Notes: generated by a model not told the origin, from the sequence alone. 45,171 nt of DNA from Candidatus Acidiferrales bacterium (GCA_030038535.1 JASHSV010000186.1:1-45171), one strand, 5' to 3'; counted from the first letter of the stretch, positions 25,803 to 35,998 are shown. A program made the numbers and translations.

Positions 25803-28229
25803 CTATTGCACCATCGAGGTTGCTTCAACGACAGGCCGGAAACCGAGGCCATCGGCCGCCACAAAAACCTCTAGAGTGGCCGGGCGGGCAATGCCACCAC
25901 GAATCAAGGCTTCGGAGAGAGGATCCTCAACATAACGTTGCAGGGCCCTGCGCAACGGCCGCGCGCCGTAGCTGCGGTCGGTGCAGGTTTTCTCCAAAAT
26001 CCACAGGCGCGCCTCTGGGGTAAGCACAATCTGAACCTGCCGGTGCACCAGTGTGTCGTTGATTTGCCCGACGAGGATGTCGATGATGCGCAACAGGTCC
26101 TCGTCGGAAAGTGGGTTGAAAAGGATGATCTCGTCGAGCCGATTCAGGAATTCAGGATTGAAGAGACGACGGACTTCGGTCATGACCAGCTCTTCCATGC
26201 GCTGGTCGTTGATTTCGCCGGAGGCGGATTGGAACCCCATGGTGGAGCGCTTCTGGAGATAACGGGCGCCGAGGTTTGAGGTCATGATGAGAATAACGTT
26301 CCGGAAGTCCACGGTGTTGCCGAGACCGTCGGAGAGCTGGCCATCCTCAAAGACCTGCAGCAGGATGTTGTACACGTCGGGATGGGCCTTCTCGATTTCA
26401 TCCAGGAGGATGATCGAGTAAGGCGAGCGGCGGACGCGCTCGGTGAGCTGGCCGCCCTCTTCGTAGCCGACGTAGCCCGGAGGCGCGCCAATCAACTTCG
26501 AGACGGAATGCTTTTCCATGTATTCGGACATGTCAAAGCGGACCAGGGATTTCTCGCTGCCCATGAGGAACTCGGCGAGCCGGCGGGCGACTTCCGTCTT
26601 GCCGACACCCGTCGGGCCGAGGAACAGGAAGCAGCCAACAGGACGGCCAGGGGCCTTGAGTCCGGCGCGGCTGCGGCGTATGGCACGGGCGAGAGCGGCG
26701 ATGGCACGGTCCTGGCTGATGACGCGCTTATGCAGCTCTTCCTCGATACGGATGAGCTTCTGCTGCTCGTCTTCCTTGATGGCGGTGACTTCGACGCCGG
26801 TCCAACGCGCCACCACTTCCTCGATATCTTCGCGGGAGACGACGCCGGAGACGGAATCGTCAATCTTGAGCTTTTCGCGGAGGCTCTGGAGGTGCTCGCG
26901 CTCCTTGCGTTCCTCCTCGGAATAGAAACGGGCTTTCTCGAATTCGTGATTCGCTATGGCCGTTTCCATGCGGTGCGTGATGAACTTGATGCGCTTCTGC
27001 ACTTCGGTGATTTCCTCGGGGAGCATGGACTGGCGCAGCTTGACGCGTGCGCCGGCCTCATCGATCAGGTCGATGGCCTTATCGGGGAGGAAGCGGTCGG
27101 GAATATACCGGCTCGAGAGATAGACGGCGTACCGCAAGGCCTCGTCGGTATAGCTGACAGCGTGGAATTTTTCGTAGCGCTCGCGGACACCCTGGAGGAC
27201 GCGAATCGCTTCTTCCTCATTGGGAGCGCTGACCTTCACGGCCTGGAAGCGGCGCTCCAGCGAGCGATCGCGCTCGACGGACTTGCGGTACTCCGAAGGG
27301 GTGGTGGCGCCAATGCATTGGATCTCGCCGCGCGAGAGGGCGGGCTTGAGGATGTTGGCGGCATCGAGCGAGCCCTCGGCGGAGCCGGCACCGACCAGGG
27401 TGTGGAGCTCATCGATGAAGACGATGGCGTTCTGGTTCTCCATCAGCTCCTTCATGATGGTTTTGAGGCGCTCCTCAAACTGGCCGCGATATTTGGTGCC
27501 GGCGACGATGAGGGAGAGATCCAGGGAGAGGATGCGCTTGTCGGAAAGGAAGGGTGGCACGTCGCCATCGGCAATGCGCTGCGCGAGTCCTTCCACAATG
27601 GCGGTCTTGCCGACACCCGGTTCGCCAATGAGCACGGGATTGTTCTTGGTGCGGCGGCACAGAATCTGGATTGCACGCTCGAGCTCACGTTCGCGGCCGA
27701 CCAGGGGGTCGAGCTGGCCTTCCATGGCCGCCTGAGTGAGGTCGCGGCTAAATTCGGCGAGCAACGAAGTCTCCTTGGCCCGGTTGACGGGGACCTTTTC
27801 TCCCGCGCTGCGGGCCAATTCATCGCGCAAGGTGGAAAGTCGCAGGCCGCGCTCCTGAAGCAGCTCGGAGCCGAAGCACTTCTCCTCTCTTAAGATGCCA
27901 AGCAAGAGATGCTCGGTGCCAACGTGCTTGTGGCTGAGCCGATCGGCCTCCTCCGCGGCAAACTTGAGGATGCGATGGCATTCCTGGCTGAGGGGAACAT
28001 CCACAGAAGTAGAGATGCGCTCGCGGATGGTGATGCGCTGCTCGATTTCCTTGCGAATGGATTCGATCGAGCCATGGGTGCGGAGAAAACGGTTGGCCAT
28101 GGCCTTGTCTTCACGCAGGAGGCCAAGGAGCAGATGTTCAGTCTCGATATAGGGGCTGCCGTACTGGGTAGCCTCGTAGCGCGCAAAGAAGATCACGCGG
28201 CGGGCTTTCTCGGTATAGCGCTCAAACAT
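25803..28229 (-). CDS. clpC: Clp protease ATP-binding subunit ClpC
   Basis: ClpC is an AAA+ unfoldase that feeds ClpP and controls protein quality. The 808-residue protein has the double Clp N-domain ([19 protein letters not shown] and [20 protein letters not shown]). The first AAA module has Walker [11 protein letters not shown] and Walker B VFIDELHT. The middle domain contains a UVR-like motif ([17 protein letters not shown]), which distinguishes ClpC from ClpA and ClpB. The second AAA module has [11 protein letters not shown] and [10 protein letters not shown]. It follows lolD with a three-base gap, so the two are surely co-transcribed. No mcsA/mcsB or ctsR genes are nearby. Confidence 0.94.
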   Translation of the reverse strand: MFERYTEKARRVIFFARYEATQYGSPYIETEHLLLGLLREDKAMANRFLRTHGSIESIRKEIEQRITIRERISTSVDVPLSQECHRILKFAAEEADRLSHKHVGTEHLLLGILREEKCFGSELLQERGLRLSTLRDELARSAGEKVPVNRAKETSLLAEFSRDLTQAAMEGQLDPLVGRERELERAIQILCRRTKNNPVLIGEPGVGKTAIVEGLAQRIADGDVPPFLSDKRILSLDLSLIVAGTKYRGQFEERLKTIMKELMENQNAIVFIDELHTLVGAGSAEGSLDAANILKPALSRGEIQCIGATTPSEYRKSVERDRSLERRFQAVKVSAPNEEEAIRVLQGVRERYEKFHAVSYTDEALRYAVYLSSRYIPDRFLPDKAIDLIDEAGARVKLRQSMLPEEITEVQKRIKFITHRMETAIANHEFEKARFYSEEERKEREHLQSLREKLKIDDSVSGVVSREDIEEVVARWTGVEVTAIKEDEQQKLIRIEEELHKRVISQDRAIAALARAIRRSRAGLKAPGRPVGCFLFLGPTGVGKTEVARRLAEFLMGSEKSLVRFDMSEYMEKHSVSKLIGAPPGYVGYEEGGQLTERVRRSPYSIILLDEIEKAHPDVYNILLQVFEDGQLSDGLGNTVDFRNVILIMTSNLGARYLQKRSTMGFQSASGEINDQRMEELVMTEVRRLFNPEFLNRLDEIILFNPLSDEDLLRIIDILVGQINDTLVHRQVQIVLTPEARLWILEKTCTDRSYGARPLRRALQRYVEDPLSEALIRGGIARPATLEVFVAADGLGFRPVVEATSMVQ

Positions 28230-28232
28230 GGG

Positions 28233-29006
28233 TCACCTGGCCGTCCCCTCTCCGCCCGGAGCGACGTTGCGGGCCACGGCCTGGGGCTGAATCCGGCCGT
28301 GCTCGAGGCGCAGCACGCGGTCGCAGCGCTTCGCAAGCCCGGTATTGTGAGTCGCCAAGATGGAGGTCAGGCGCCGCTCCTGGTGCAAGCGGCGCAGCAG
28401 GGCGAAGACGGATTCGGCCGTGTCCTCGTCCAAATCGCCGGTGGGTTCGTCCGCGAAAAGCAGCGAAGGCTGGCCGGCCAGAGCTCGGGCGATTGCCACG
28501 CGCTGCTGTTCCCCCCCGGAGAGTTCCGCCGCGCGATGGCGGCGACGCTCAGAAAGTCCCACGCGATCCAACCCCTCGGCCGCCGTTCGGAGAGCTTCCC
28601 CCATGGAAACGCCTCGCAACAGCAGAGGAAACGCGGCGTTCTCTTCGGCCGTAAAATCGGCGAGCAGATGATGCCGCTGCCAGACGAACCCGATGCGCCG
28701 ATTTCGAAAATCCGCCAATCTCTGGCCCGAAAACGCCGAAAGCGCTTCCCGCTCGAAGTATACTGTACCGCTTGTTGGAGTGTCCAGCGCAGCGAGTAAA
28801 TGCAAGAGCGTGCTCTTACCGCAACCGGAGGGACCGACGACCGCGACCATCTCTCCCGGCACAATCTCCACGTCGATGCCGTTAAGAACCGGAAGCGGGC
28901 CAGAAACTGCGGCATAGGATTTGCGCAGATTTTCCGTGCGCAGCAGAGCAGCGGAAGGACGGGCGTCTGCGGCGGAATCGCTTGGCGGCTCGGGCAGAGT
29001 GTTCAC
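28233..29006 (-). CDS. lolD: LolD-type ABC transporter ATPase
   Basis: LolD powers extraction of lipoproteins from the inner membrane by LolC/E. The 257-residue protein has Walker [10 protein letters not shown], signature LSGGEQQR, Walker [13 protein letters not shown] and a switch histidine in ILATHN, the LolD/MacB class. Genomic context, downstream of a LolC-like permease and upstream of bamA, supports Lol function. The start is GTG at 29006, with GGAG five bases upstream. A 338-bp gap separates it from lolC, unusual for this pair, which usually overlaps or nearly so. Confidence 0.85.
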   Translation of the reverse strand: MNTLPEPPSDSAADARPSAALLRTENLRKSYAAVSGPLPVLNGIDVEIVPGEMVAVVGPSGCGKSTLLHLLAALDTPTSGTVYFEREALSAFSGQRLADFRNRRIGFVWQRHHLLADFTAEENAAFPLLLRGVSMGEALRTAAEGLDRVGLSERRRHRAAELSGGEQQRVAIARALAGQPSLLFADEPTGDLDEDTAESVFALLRRLHQERRLTSILATHNTGLAKRCDRVLRLEHGRIQPQAVARNVAPGGEGTAR

Positions 29007-29344
29007 GTCAGCTCCGGCGCCGGATTACGGCGCCCTCGTCCTTAGTTCTAGTTAGATGCGCCGCGCACGACAACCACGGCGAGGAGCGCACCGGCGAGTG
29101 CGCAATAATTTGCTCATTTCTCTCCAGTTGGAGAAGAAAACGGTGGCCGGAGCGGACGAGGCGCGCACCAAGGGAAGCCGGAAGGCCCGCAACTGCCTCA
29201 TTCCGGGAGCGTTGCCGTGGCAAAATTTTTCCGTTGCGTGAGAGGATCATAGTCTTGCGTCCACTTTGCATGCTTCCTGGGGAATAAAGAGCAACTGAGC
29301 AACCATTCCCGGCCGGATAGCGCCCTGCGGCCTTCAGTCGTAGC
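29007..29344. other. Gap between lolC and lolD, no clear gene
   Basis: This 338-bp spacer lies inside the lysS-lolC-lolD-clpC run. A minus-strand frame (29008-29352) is open across all of it and starts in overlap with the lolC stop. Its translation is rich in Arg and Ser, matches nothing I recognise and has no supporting ribosome-binding site, so I do not call it. An AT-rich patch near 29215-29265 may hold a promoter for lolD-clpC, but no matched -35/-10 pair was found. Confidence 0.5.
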
Positions 29345-30571
29345 TCACTCATAACGCAGGATCTCCGTGGGGGAGACTCGAACGGCCAACTGCGCTGGAT
29401 AGATGGTTGCCAGCACGCAAATGATCAGAGCGACTAAAGCGACCAAAAGAGTGTCAAGAAGGCTGGGTGAAAAAGGAACGTAGGAGATGGCGTACACCTC
29501 CGGGTCGAGGTGCACCAGGCGCCAATGATTGAGGATGAGGGCCAGGATGTAACCGAGCAGGCCGCCGCTAACAGTGCCCCACGCTCCCGCGATCATTCCC
29601 TGAAGGATAAAAATGCCTCGAATCTGTGGGCGCCGTGCACCCATGGCGACAAGAACGGCGATATCGCGCGCCTTATCGCGAACAGTCATGGCCAGGACGA
29701 CGAGAATGTTCAGTCCGGCAACGAAGGTGATGAGACTGATGAAAATCGCGGTGACCAGTTTTTCGACGTTTAACCAGTGGAAGAGCGCGCGATTCTCCTC
29801 CGACCAGGTGCGGGAGAGGAATCCGGAGCCAGCCGCGGAGGCGAGTGAGGCGGCGAGCGAGTCGGCGAGATCGGCATTGTCCAGGCGGCACTCGATGACG
29901 TTGGCGAGGTCGCCGATGCCGGCGAGACCTTGCACCGTAGGGAGGGTGGCGAAACCCCAGTTGGCGTCGTAATCGTAGAAGCCGGAATGAAAAATGGCGG
30001 AGACGCGGAACTGGCGCGAGCGGGGGAGCATGCCGAAGGGCGTGAGCCGGCCTCGGGGGCTCGTGATGGTGACGTAGTCGCCCTCGTGGATGCGCAGGTC
30101 ATCGGCCAATACGCCGCCAAGGACGACGGCGTCGAGCCCGTCGGAATCCTGAGCGAACAGGTCGCTGCGACGCAGCAGCGAAGCGAGAACGCTATCGGTG
30201 CGGCGCTCGCGCGCAGGGTCGATTCCCTTGAGAACAATGCCGCGGGCGCGGCCGCCGGAGGAGAGAAGCACGGTCTGATAGAGGGCCGGGACAGCAGCGA
30301 TGACGTGGGGCTGCGCGGAAACGCGGTCGGCGATGGCCTCGTAGCTGGTGATGCCTTCCGAGCCGGGACGCGTGAGATGCACATGGGCCGTGACGGCGAG
30401 GAGATGATCTTCCAGGGCGGAGCGGAAACCAGAGTTCATGGCCAGAGCAATGACAAGGGTGGCGACGCCGGCGCCGACGCCGAGAATCGAGAGCCAGGAA
30501 ATGATGCGGAGAATGGGGGGGCGATGCCGCGAACGCAGATAACGGAAGGCGACGAATCGGGAGAGGCTCAT
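29345..30571 (-). CDS. lolC: LolC/LolE-type lipoprotein-releasing permease
   Basis: LolC/E are inner-membrane permeases that release outer-membrane lipoproteins to LolA. The 408-residue protein begins with the family signature FVAFRYLRSRHRPPILRII. An N-terminal span follows (LGVGAGVATLVIALAMNSGF, about 31-50), then a periplasmic domain of about 200 residues. Three C-terminal spans have the FtsX loop VRDKARDIAVLVAMGARR. It lies downstream of lysS and upstream of lolD. A single LolC-like gene here suggests a homodimeric LolF-type permease. Whether another copy exists elsewhere cannot be seen. Confidence 0.88.
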   Translation of the reverse strand: MSLSRFVAFRYLRSRHRPPILRIISWLSILGVGAGVATLVIALAMNSGFRSALEDHLLAVTAHVHLTRPGSEGITSYEAIADRVSAQPHVIAAVPALYQTVLLSSGGRARGIVLKGIDPARERRTDSVLASLLRRSDLFAQDSDGLDAVVLGGVLADDLRIHEGDYVTITSPRGRLTPFGMLPRSRQFRVSAIFHSGFYDYDANWGFATLPTVQGLAGIGDLANVIECRLDNADLADSLAASLASAAGSGFLSRTWSEENRALFHWLNVEKLVTAIFISLITFVAGLNILVVLAMTVRDKARDIAVLVAMGARRPQIRGIFILQGMIAGAWGTVSGGLLGYILALILNHWRLVHLDPEVYAISYVPFSPSLLDTLLVALVALIICVLATIYPAQLAVRVSPTEILRYE

Positions 30572-30604
30572 GCGCGGCTCCGCGTCATGGCGGGCAGCAC
30601 GGGC

Positions 30605-32182
30605 TCATGCCTTCGGGCCGGCGGGGTGCGGAGGGGAGACGTCGGAGTGAGGCGCAGCGGAAGCTTCCGGCCGAAGGAGGGGAAAGAGGATGACTTCACG
30701 GATGGAATGGGAGTCGGTGAGGAGCATGACGACGCGATCGATGCCGATTCCCTCGCCCGCAGTGGGCGGCATGCCGTGGGCGAGGGCGCGAACGTAATCC
30801 AGGTCCACCTGGCGGGGGACTTCGTCGCCGCCCGCAGCGACTTGCTCGGCGAAACGGCGCTCCTGCTCCTCGGGATCGTTTAATTCGGAGAAGCCGTTGG
30901 CGATTTCCATTCCGGCGACATACATTTCGAAGCGTTCGGTGAGTGAGGGATCGCCGGTGCGGCATTTGGAGAGCGGAGAAATTTCTACGGGAAAGTCGTA
31001 GAGAAACGTGGGCTGGACAAGGTGGCGTTCGGCCACGTGTTCGAAGAGCAGTCCGGTGAGCACGCCCGCGGGGGCGGATTCCACGCTCGGGATGGGATCG
31101 AGGTTTTGCGAGCGCGCGTAAGCGTTAAAACGCGCAGCAGCGGCGCGAACGGCGTCGGGCCGGGCGAACTCTGCAGAAGAGGGCGCGGCACCTGCGGCGG
31201 CCGGCCAGTGACGGACGATCGCTTCCCGCATCGTGATGCGCTCGATGCGGGAAAAGTCGAGGGTCAGGTCGCCGTAACGAACCCGGAGGGAGCCGGCGAT
31301 TTTTTGGGCAAGGCCTTTCAGCAGATCTTCGGTGAGCTGCATGGCGTCGCTGTAGTCGGCGTAGGCCTGGTAATACTCGAGCATGGTGAATTCGGGGTTG
31401 TATTTGAAGGAGATCCCTTCATTGCGGAAGTTGCGGTTGATTTCGTAAACGCGGTCGAGGCCGCCGACGATCAGGCGCTTGAGATAGAGCTCGGGAGCAA
31501 TGCGCAGGTAGAGGTCGAGGTCGAGCGTTTTGTGATGGGTGACAAAAGGACGGGCGACGGCGCCGCCAGCGATGGGATGCATCATGGGGGTTTCGACTTC
31601 TAGAAAACCGCGGGCGTCGAAAAAACGGCGCAGTTCCCGGATGATTTCGGCGCGCTTGAGAAAGACCTCGCGGACACGGTCGTTGGCAAGGAGATCGAGA
31701 TAGCGCTGGCGGAAGCGGAGTTCGACGTCCACGAGGCCGTGCCATTTTTCGGGAAGCGGGAGCAGCGCTTTGGCAAGCAGGCGGAGCGCAGTGACCCAGA
31801 CGGACAATTCTCCGGTGCGGGTGCGAAAGACGCGGCCCTCGACGCCGACCAGATCGCCGAGATCGAGCAGGCGGAAGAGTTGAAATCCGCGCTCGCCGAC
31901 GACGTCGAGCTTGACGTAAATCTGGATGCGCTGGCCGCCGCCGAGAAGGTGAGCGAAGCCGGCCTTACCATGGCCGCGCAGGCTGATGACGCGGCCAGAG
32001 ATGCGCACAGGAGGCTTTTCGGCTTCGAGCTCGTCGTGGGTTTTGGAAGCGTACAAGCGGAGAAGATCGGCAGGGGTGTGCGTGAAGTCGAAGCGGTGGG
32101 GATAGGCCTGTTCCCCGAGCTTTACGATCTCCTCGAGATTTTTCTGCCTCTGCCGGTATTGGTCGAGCGGTTCAAACGGCAA
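30605..32182 (-). CDS. lysS: Lysyl-tRNA synthetase, class II
   Basis: LysS charges tRNA-Lys. The 525-residue product has an OB-fold anticodon-binding domain ([20 protein letters not shown]). Class II motif 1 is around [20 protein letters not shown], motif 2 has [20 protein letters not shown], and motif 3 has [20 protein letters not shown]. The last 20 residues are a short Pro/Ala tail. The start is most likely TTG at 32182. GAGGGG lies six bases upstream, and a good promoter upstream (-10 at 32209-32214) leaves a leader of about 25 bases. Reading frames further upstream would start before this promoter. It heads the lolC-lolD-clpC-bamA run. Confidence 0.96.
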   Translation of the reverse strand: MPFEPLDQYRQRQKNLEEIVKLGEQAYPHRFDFTHTPADLLRLYASKTHDELEAEKPPVRISGRVISLRGHGKAGFAHLLGGGQRIQIYVKLDVVGERGFQLFRLLDLGDLVGVEGRVFRTRTGELSVWVTALRLLAKALLPLPEKWHGLVDVELRFRQRYLDLLANDRVREVFLKRAEIIRELRRFFDARGFLEVETPMMHPIAGGAVARPFVTHHKTLDLDLYLRIAPELYLKRLIVGGLDRVYEINRNFRNEGISFKYNPEFTMLEYYQAYADYSDAMQLTEDLLKGLAQKIAGSLRVRYGDLTLDFSRIERITMREAIVRHWPAAAGAAPSSAEFARPDAVRAAAARFNAYARSQNLDPIPSVESAPAGVLTGLLFEHVAERHLVQPTFLYDFPVEISPLSKCRTGDPSLTERFEMYVAGMEIANGFSELNDPEEQERRFAEQVAAGGDEVPRQVDLDYVRALAHGMPPTAGEGIGIDRVVMLLTDSHSIREVILFPLLRPEASAAPHSDVSPPHPAGPKA

Positions 32183-32208
32183 GCGCGTCCCCTCGAGAGA
32201 ACGGAGCG

Positions 32209-32238
32209 AGTATAGGTGCCGGGCGGAGGGAGCGTCAA
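32209..32238 (-). promoter_or_regulatory. Sigma-70-type promoter of lysS
   Basis: On the minus strand TTGACG (32233-32238), an 18-bp spacer and TATACT (32209-32214) form a near-consensus promoter. Transcription would start near 32202, about 20 bases before the TTG start of lysS. It supports the short lysS reading frame and probably drives the downstream lol-clpC-bamA genes as well. Confidence 0.75.
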
Positions 32239-32266
32239 GGAAAGGGGGTGATGCGGCGCGGTGTGC

Positions 32267-32275
32267 TGGTATAAT
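32267..32275 (+). promoter_or_regulatory. Extended -10 promoter for the plus-strand gene
   Basis: TGGTATAAT is a perfect extended -10 element. It lies 20 bases upstream of the ATG at 32296 and faces away from the lysS promoter 30 bases to the left. No -35 consensus is present at 17 bases, as is common for extended -10 promoters. Confidence 0.6.
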
Positions 32276-32295
32276 CAGCACTTTCGCGCTCGAGG

Positions 32296-33024
32296 ATGGA
32301 CTTGGGCAAGTCACGGAAGCGCACAATACTCTCCGTTTGGCTGGGGCGGCTTTCCGCCGAGAAGGCCGCGGTGTACGAGCCCTCGGTGAAGGAGCTGGAA
32401 ACCGGGTACAGCCTATTGAGCATCGTGCTGGACGACGGGCTGCTGAGAACCGAGGCGGGCGAGCTGGGAGAGGCGCGAGCGATCGCGGAGCTGTGCGGGG
32501 CGCTGGCAGAGCGGCACGCGGCGCTCTTGTGCGGGGCGCTGGAAACAATGGAGAGGCGGTCGCAACATTTCGGAACGCTACCGGAGGTGGATCCGCTGGA
32601 CCCCGCGACATTCCGCACAGAGGCGGCGCGAACCGCCAGCTTCTGGAACGCGCTGCTGCACCGGGTGCTATTCAGCGCGCGGCAGCGCTGGCTGCACAAA
32701 TTGCGCACGCTGGAAGAAATCCTCTGGGGCGTGCGCGAGACGTTTCTGAAAACGGCAGGAGAGCTGGCGGACGGCGTTTCTGTAGAGCCGATGAGGGACT
32801 GGGCCAGGCTGGAACAGACGCACGATGACTGGAACACCTGCCTCCGGGAAACAACGATTTTGCTGAAGTGTCTGCTGACGACGCTGGCACCTGGGGAAGT
32901 GGAGGAGTTGAGACGGGAATTTGAAGAGAAGAGAAAACGGGCCGAAGAGCAGCCCTCGGAGTGGCGGGAAAGGCGAAAACGGACGGCCAGAACGACACGC
33001 CGGGAAGGTCATGCGAGGGTGTAA
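32296..33024 (+). CDS. Hypothetical helical protein upstream of an ECF sigma gene
   Basis: The 242-residue product is soluble and mostly helical by eye. It has a C-terminal run of Glu, Arg and Lys ([17 protein letters not shown]) that looks like a charged coiled coil with a basic end. I do not recognise the family. It has a good extended -10 promoter directly upstream. CGAGG abuts the ATG at 32296, while the in-frame TTG at 32302 has the better spacing, so the true start may be two codons later. It ends 55 bases before the sigma gene and may be co-transcribed with it. Confidence 0.6.
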   Translation: MDLGKSRKRTILSVWLGRLSAEKAAVYEPSVKELETGYSLLSIVLDDGLLRTEAGELGEARAIAELCGALAERHAALLCGALETMERRSQHFGTLPEVDPLDPATFRTEAARTASFWNALLHRVLFSARQRWLHKLRTLEEILWGVRETFLKTAGELADGVSVEPMRDWARLEQTHDDWNTCLRETTILLKCLLTTLAPGEVEELRREFEEKRKRAEEQPSEWRERRKRTARTTRREGHARV

Positions 33025-33079
33025 CGGCGCCGCCTAAGGTGCAGGACAACTCCCAGGGAGGCAGACGCATCCGAAATGC

Positions 33080-33748
33080 ATGGAATGCGTCTGGACGGGT
33101 TTCGTGGCCCGACCAAGACGAAGTACTGAAGGAGAGATTCCGGAAGCCGAAGCAATACGCCGAGCGCAGCGCGGCGATCCGGAAGCGTTTGAACGTCTGT
33201 ACCGGCTTCACAGCCGGCGGGTGTACTCGGTGGTCTTGCGGATGGTCGGAAATCCGGCGGAAGCAGAGGATCTGACGCAGGAATCGTTCCTTCAGCTTTT
33301 CCGGAAGATCCATACCTTCCGTGGCGACGCGGCGTTTTCCACGTGGCTGCACCGGCTCTCGGTGAACGTGGTGCTGATGCGGCTGAGGAAAAAGACGCTG
33401 CCGCAGACATCACTCGATGAGCCTGCCGACAGCGAAGACGAGACAAGCGGCCCGAAACGCGACGTGGGCGCAGAGGACCCGCTGATTGAAGGGTCGGTGG
33501 ATCGGGTGCGGCTGGAACGGGCGGTAGCGGAGTTACCGCCGGGATATCGGATGGTGTTCTTGCTGCACGATGTACAAGGTTACGAACACAACGAAATCGC
33601 GCGGATCATGGAATGCTCGATCGGGAACTCCAAATCGCAACTGCACAAGGCGCGGACACGGCTGAGAGAAATCCTGCAAGACGCGGCGCGGAGCGAGGCA
33701 CGACAACAGCGGCTGGAAGCGAGCGAGAAGACGGGATCGAGGGAGTAG
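33080..33748 (+). CDS. ECF sigma factor (RpoE-like)
   Basis: The 222-residue protein is an extracytoplasmic-function sigma factor. Region 2 spans about residues 26-95 (AIRRAQRGDPEAFERLYRLH, NPAEAEDLTQESFLQLFRKI, FSTWLHRLSVNVVLMRLRK). Region 4 spans about 148-200 (AVAELPPGYRMVFLLHDVQG, NEIARIMECSIGNSKSQLHK). There is no region 3. The ATG at 33080 is not preceded by a good ribosome-binding site, and an in-frame GTG at 33104 is an alternative. The next gene, six bases on, is its likely anti-sigma factor. Region 4 reads GNSKSQLHKAR where GTVKSRLHRAR is common. Confidence 0.93.
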   Translation: MECVWTGFVARPRRSTEGEIPEAEAIRRAQRGDPEAFERLYRLHSRRVYSVVLRMVGNPAEAEDLTQESFLQLFRKIHTFRGDAAFSTWLHRLSVNVVLMRLRKKTLPQTSLDEPADSEDETSGPKRDVGAEDPLIEGSVDRVRLERAVAELPPGYRMVFLLHDVQGYEHNEIARIMECSIGNSKSQLHKARTRLREILQDAARSEARQQRLEASEKTGSRE

Positions 33749-33754
33749 GCAGTC

Positions 33755-34393
33755 ATGCGGTGTGAAGAGTTTGCTATTTACGCGTCCGGGTGGCTCGAAG
33801 GAGAGCGGACGCCGCAGGCGGTGAGCCATCTGGCAACGTGCGCGCGATGCAGCGCGAAGATGGCGGACCTGGAATTGATTGTTTCCACAGCAGCAAACCT
33901 GCCCGAGCTGGACCCCCCGGAACGAGTCTGGGTTTCCCTGCGAAACGAACTGGAACGGGAAGGACTGCTGGGCGGACGGAAAAGCCTGCTGGAACGGATG
34001 CGGGAGATGATCCCGGCGGAGCCGCGAACGGCGCTGGCTACGGGGCTGATCTCCGCGCTGGCGGCGCTGCTGCTTTTCCTGCCGCAAGCACCCTTGGGTG
34101 AGCGGGCGCGGAACGCCAGAGATAACAGCGCAGTCTGGGACCTGGCGCGGGTGCACGAGCAGCTGGCGAACGCGGAGGCGGAGACGGGACAGGACGTCCA
34201 TTTCCGGGACCCGCAGGTGGCAGCCTCGTACCAGCAAAACCTGGCGCTGGTGGATGATCTGATCGGCGAATGCCAGAAGCGGGTGAACGAGGACCCGAAC
34301 GACGAATTGTCGCGGCAATACCTGGTGACCGCGTACCAGCAAAAGGCGGATTTGCTGAACGCGCTTTCGGAACGGGAAGCTTTGGGAGACTGA
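33755..34393 (+). CDS. Anti-sigma factor with zinc finger and membrane span
   Basis: The 212-residue protein begins with a ZAS-type zinc-binding anti-sigma domain: an N-terminal cysteine (C3) and HLATCARC with H25, C29 and C32. A single transmembrane segment follows (about 92-111, ATGLISALAALLLFLP), then an extracytoplasmic helical region rich in Gln, Asn and Glu. It directly follows the ECF sigma gene, so it probably holds that sigma factor inactive at the inner membrane. One base separates its stop from the DUF4097 gene. Confidence 0.85.
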   Translation: MRCEEFAIYASGWLEGERTPQAVSHLATCARCSAKMADLELIVSTAANLPELDPPERVWVSLRNELEREGLLGGRKSLLERMREMIPAEPRTALATGLISALAALLLFLPQAPLGERARNARDNSAVWDLARVHEQLANAEAETGQDVHFRDPQVAASYQQNLALVDDLIGECQKRVNEDPNDELSRQYLVTAYQQKADLLNALSEREALGD

Positions 34394-34394
34394 G

Positions 34395-35318
34395 ATGAGC
34401 GCGGGGCATACGATTCGACCGGCCGGCTGGACGCTGAGCATTTGTGCGCTGGCGTTGATGACGTGCGCGGCGCAGGCGGCGCCGGCGGGGCCGGCAGCAG
34501 GAAGCGATCGAACGGGGGAGCCGGCGGGCCCGCACCGTCTGGACAAACGCTTCACGGTGGACGGGCGGGCGATGGTGACGCTCCGAAACGCGCAGGGGAC
34601 CATTGTGGTGAACTCGTGGCAGCGGTCGGAAGTGGAAATCATCGCGAACCACGCCAGCGAGGGCGTGGAAGTGGACGCGATGCAGAATGGGAACCGGATT
34701 GAGTTGGTGACCCACGTATTGCGGGACGACGTTTCGCCCGCGGAACTGCAGGCAGACTACGAAATCTACGTGCCCGAGGAGACGGAGCTGGAAATCAAAA
34801 ACGACAGCGGATCGGTGCGCGTGGCCCAGGTGTACGCGGACGTGAGCGTGGATACGGTGCTGGCCAAAGTGGAATTGACGGACGTATCGGGAGATTTGAC
34901 GGTGCGTACGGTGGACGGATCGTTCGTATGCACGCGGTGCGTGGGGAAGATCGAGTTCGTGTCGACGTCGGGAGGGGCGCGATTTGTGCAGACGGTGAGC
35001 CGGTCGCTGCACGCGCAGACCTTTTCGGGGACGCTGTTCTACGACGGGCCGTTCTCTCCGAACGGATATTACAAGCTGACCACCACGTCGGGGCCGATCG
35101 AGCTTGCGCTTTCGGAAAAGGACTCGGTGAAACTGAGCGCGCACTCGCGACAGGGAAAAGTGGAAAACGAAGTGAACTTGAAGCCGGAAAGCCACCTGTT
35201 CCGTTTGCCGGGAGCCAGCAAAGGGTCGAGCAGCCTGATCGGGACGACGGGAGCGGGCCTGGCGCGCGTCGAACTGACCTCGTTCAGTGGTAAAATCCTC
35301 GTTCGCAAGCGGGACTAG
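34395..35318 (+). CDS. DUF4097-family exported protein
   Basis: The 307-residue protein has a signal peptide (about residues 1-28, ending AAQA). It is built of short strand repeats in which Gly, Ser, Thr and Asp alternate with Val and Ile: DSGSVRVAQVYADVSVDTV, LTDVSGDLTVRTVDGSFVC, TSGPIELALSEKDSVKL. This is the pattern of DUF4097 putative adhesin/beta-helix domains. In Firmicutes such domains occur in envelope-stress proteins such as LiaX. GGGAG lies six bases upstream of the ATG. It is the third gene of a sigma/anti-sigma/DUF4097 module, so it may be a target or an extracytoplasmic input of that circuit (inference). Confidence 0.8.
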   Translation: MSAGHTIRPAGWTLSICALALMTCAAQAAPAGPAAGSDRTGEPAGPHRLDKRFTVDGRAMVTLRNAQGTIVVNSWQRSEVEIIANHASEGVEVDAMQNGNRIELVTHVLRDDVSPAELQADYEIYVPEETELEIKNDSGSVRVAQVYADVSVDTVLAKVELTDVSGDLTVRTVDGSFVCTRCVGKIEFVSTSGGARFVQTVSRSLHAQTFSGTLFYDGPFSPNGYYKLTTTSGPIELALSEKDSVKLSAHSRQGKVENEVNLKPESHLFRLPGASKGSSSLIGTTGAGLARVELTSFSGKILVRKRD

Positions 35319-35353
35319 GCTCGCGAGTCTTGATTCCGGGGTCCTGAATCCCG

Positions 35354-35425
35354 TCCCGATCTCGAAGCTTCGGGATCCGGGATCGGAACCCGGAGCGGGA
35401 CAGGGAGCGGGCCCGGGCACCGGGC
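35354..35425. repeat. Cluster of REP-like palindromes upstream of aroK
   Basis: The spacer between the DUF4097 gene and aroK contains TCCCGA-N10-TCGGGA (35354-35375), with a central CGAAGCTTCG palindrome. A second hairpin, GCCCGG-GCA-CCGGGC, lies at 35411-35425. Neither is followed by a T-run. The GCTTCGGGA half recurs at 36909-36917 and inside recG at 44546-44554, which suggests a small dispersed repeat. Confidence 0.5.
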
Positions 35426-35434
35426 CAATCACAC

Positions 35435-35998
35435 GTGACATCCGAAGAACAGAAGCCAGCGCGCGGGCGGCGCGCGGGGCTGGTCTGTCTGGCCGGCTTC
35501 ATGGGAAGCGGAAAGACGACGGTGGGGCGGCTGCTTGCGGCGCATATGGGCTGCCGGTTCGTGGACCTGGACGAACGGATCGAGGAGGCTGCGGGAATCT
35601 CGATTCGCGAATTTTTCGAGAGGCACGGCGAGCCGCCGTTCCGCCAACTGGAGCATGAGACACTCGTGCGAGCGCTGGGAGAAATCGCCGAGTCGGGAGG
35701 CGCGGCGGTGGTGGCGCTGGGAGGAGGAACCTTCGCCCAGCTGCAGAACCAGGAAGCGCTGCGGGCGGCGGGAGCGGTGGTGGTGTGGCTGGATTGCCCG
35801 ATTGAGGAGCTCATCCGGCGGTGCGCGACGATGACGCACCGGCCGCTGTTCCGGGACGAGTCGAGCCTGCGGCAGCTCTTCGAACAGCGGCTGCCAAGTT
35901 ACCAGTCGGCGGATGCGCGCGTGGAGAGCCGCGGAGAACCGCGGGAAGTGATCGCGAGGATATTGGAGCTGGAATGGTTCGAACGAGTGGGAACATGA
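35435..35998 (+). CDS. aroK: Shikimate kinase
   Basis: AroK phosphorylates shikimate with ATP in the aromatic amino acid pathway. The 187-residue product has Walker A GFMGSGKTTVGRLLA and the shikimate-binding DLDERIEEAAGISIREFFERHGE block. VVALGGGTF (the GGG substrate loop) and a lid region with RPLF are also present. The start is GTG at 35435 with only a weak ribosome-binding site after the GCCCGG hairpin. No other aro gene is nearby. It lies between two envelope-stress modules and overlaps the next gene by four bases. Confidence 0.95.
   Translation: MTSEEQKPARGRRAGLVCLAGFMGSGKTTVGRLLAAHMGCRFVDLDERIEEAAGISIREFFERHGEPPFRQLEHETLVRALGEIAESGGAAVVALGGGTFAQLQNQEALRAAGAVVVWLDCPIEELIRRCATMTHRPLFRDESSLRQLFEQRLPSYQSADARVESRGEPREVIARILELEWFERVGT

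Noticed and set aside
19585-25935. A plus-strand open frame of more than 2100 codons opposite the lipoprotein and bamA genes
   Set aside because: It is antisense to two well-supported genes, crosses their boundary and the bamA terminator palindrome, has an Arg/Gly/Asp-rich composition and no recognisable domain. Long antisense frames are expected in GC-rich DNA.
29008-29352. Possible 114-codon gene between lolC and lolD
   Set aside because: It overlaps the lolC stop and fills the gap, but has no ribosome-binding site, an Arg/Ser-rich composition and no recognisable family. Nothing distinguishes it from chance.
28233-30571. MacB-type drug or peptide exporter instead of a Lol system
   Set aside because: The ATPase class does not discriminate, but the permease N-terminus (FVAFRYLRSRH) and the position between lysS and bamA fit LolC/LolD better.
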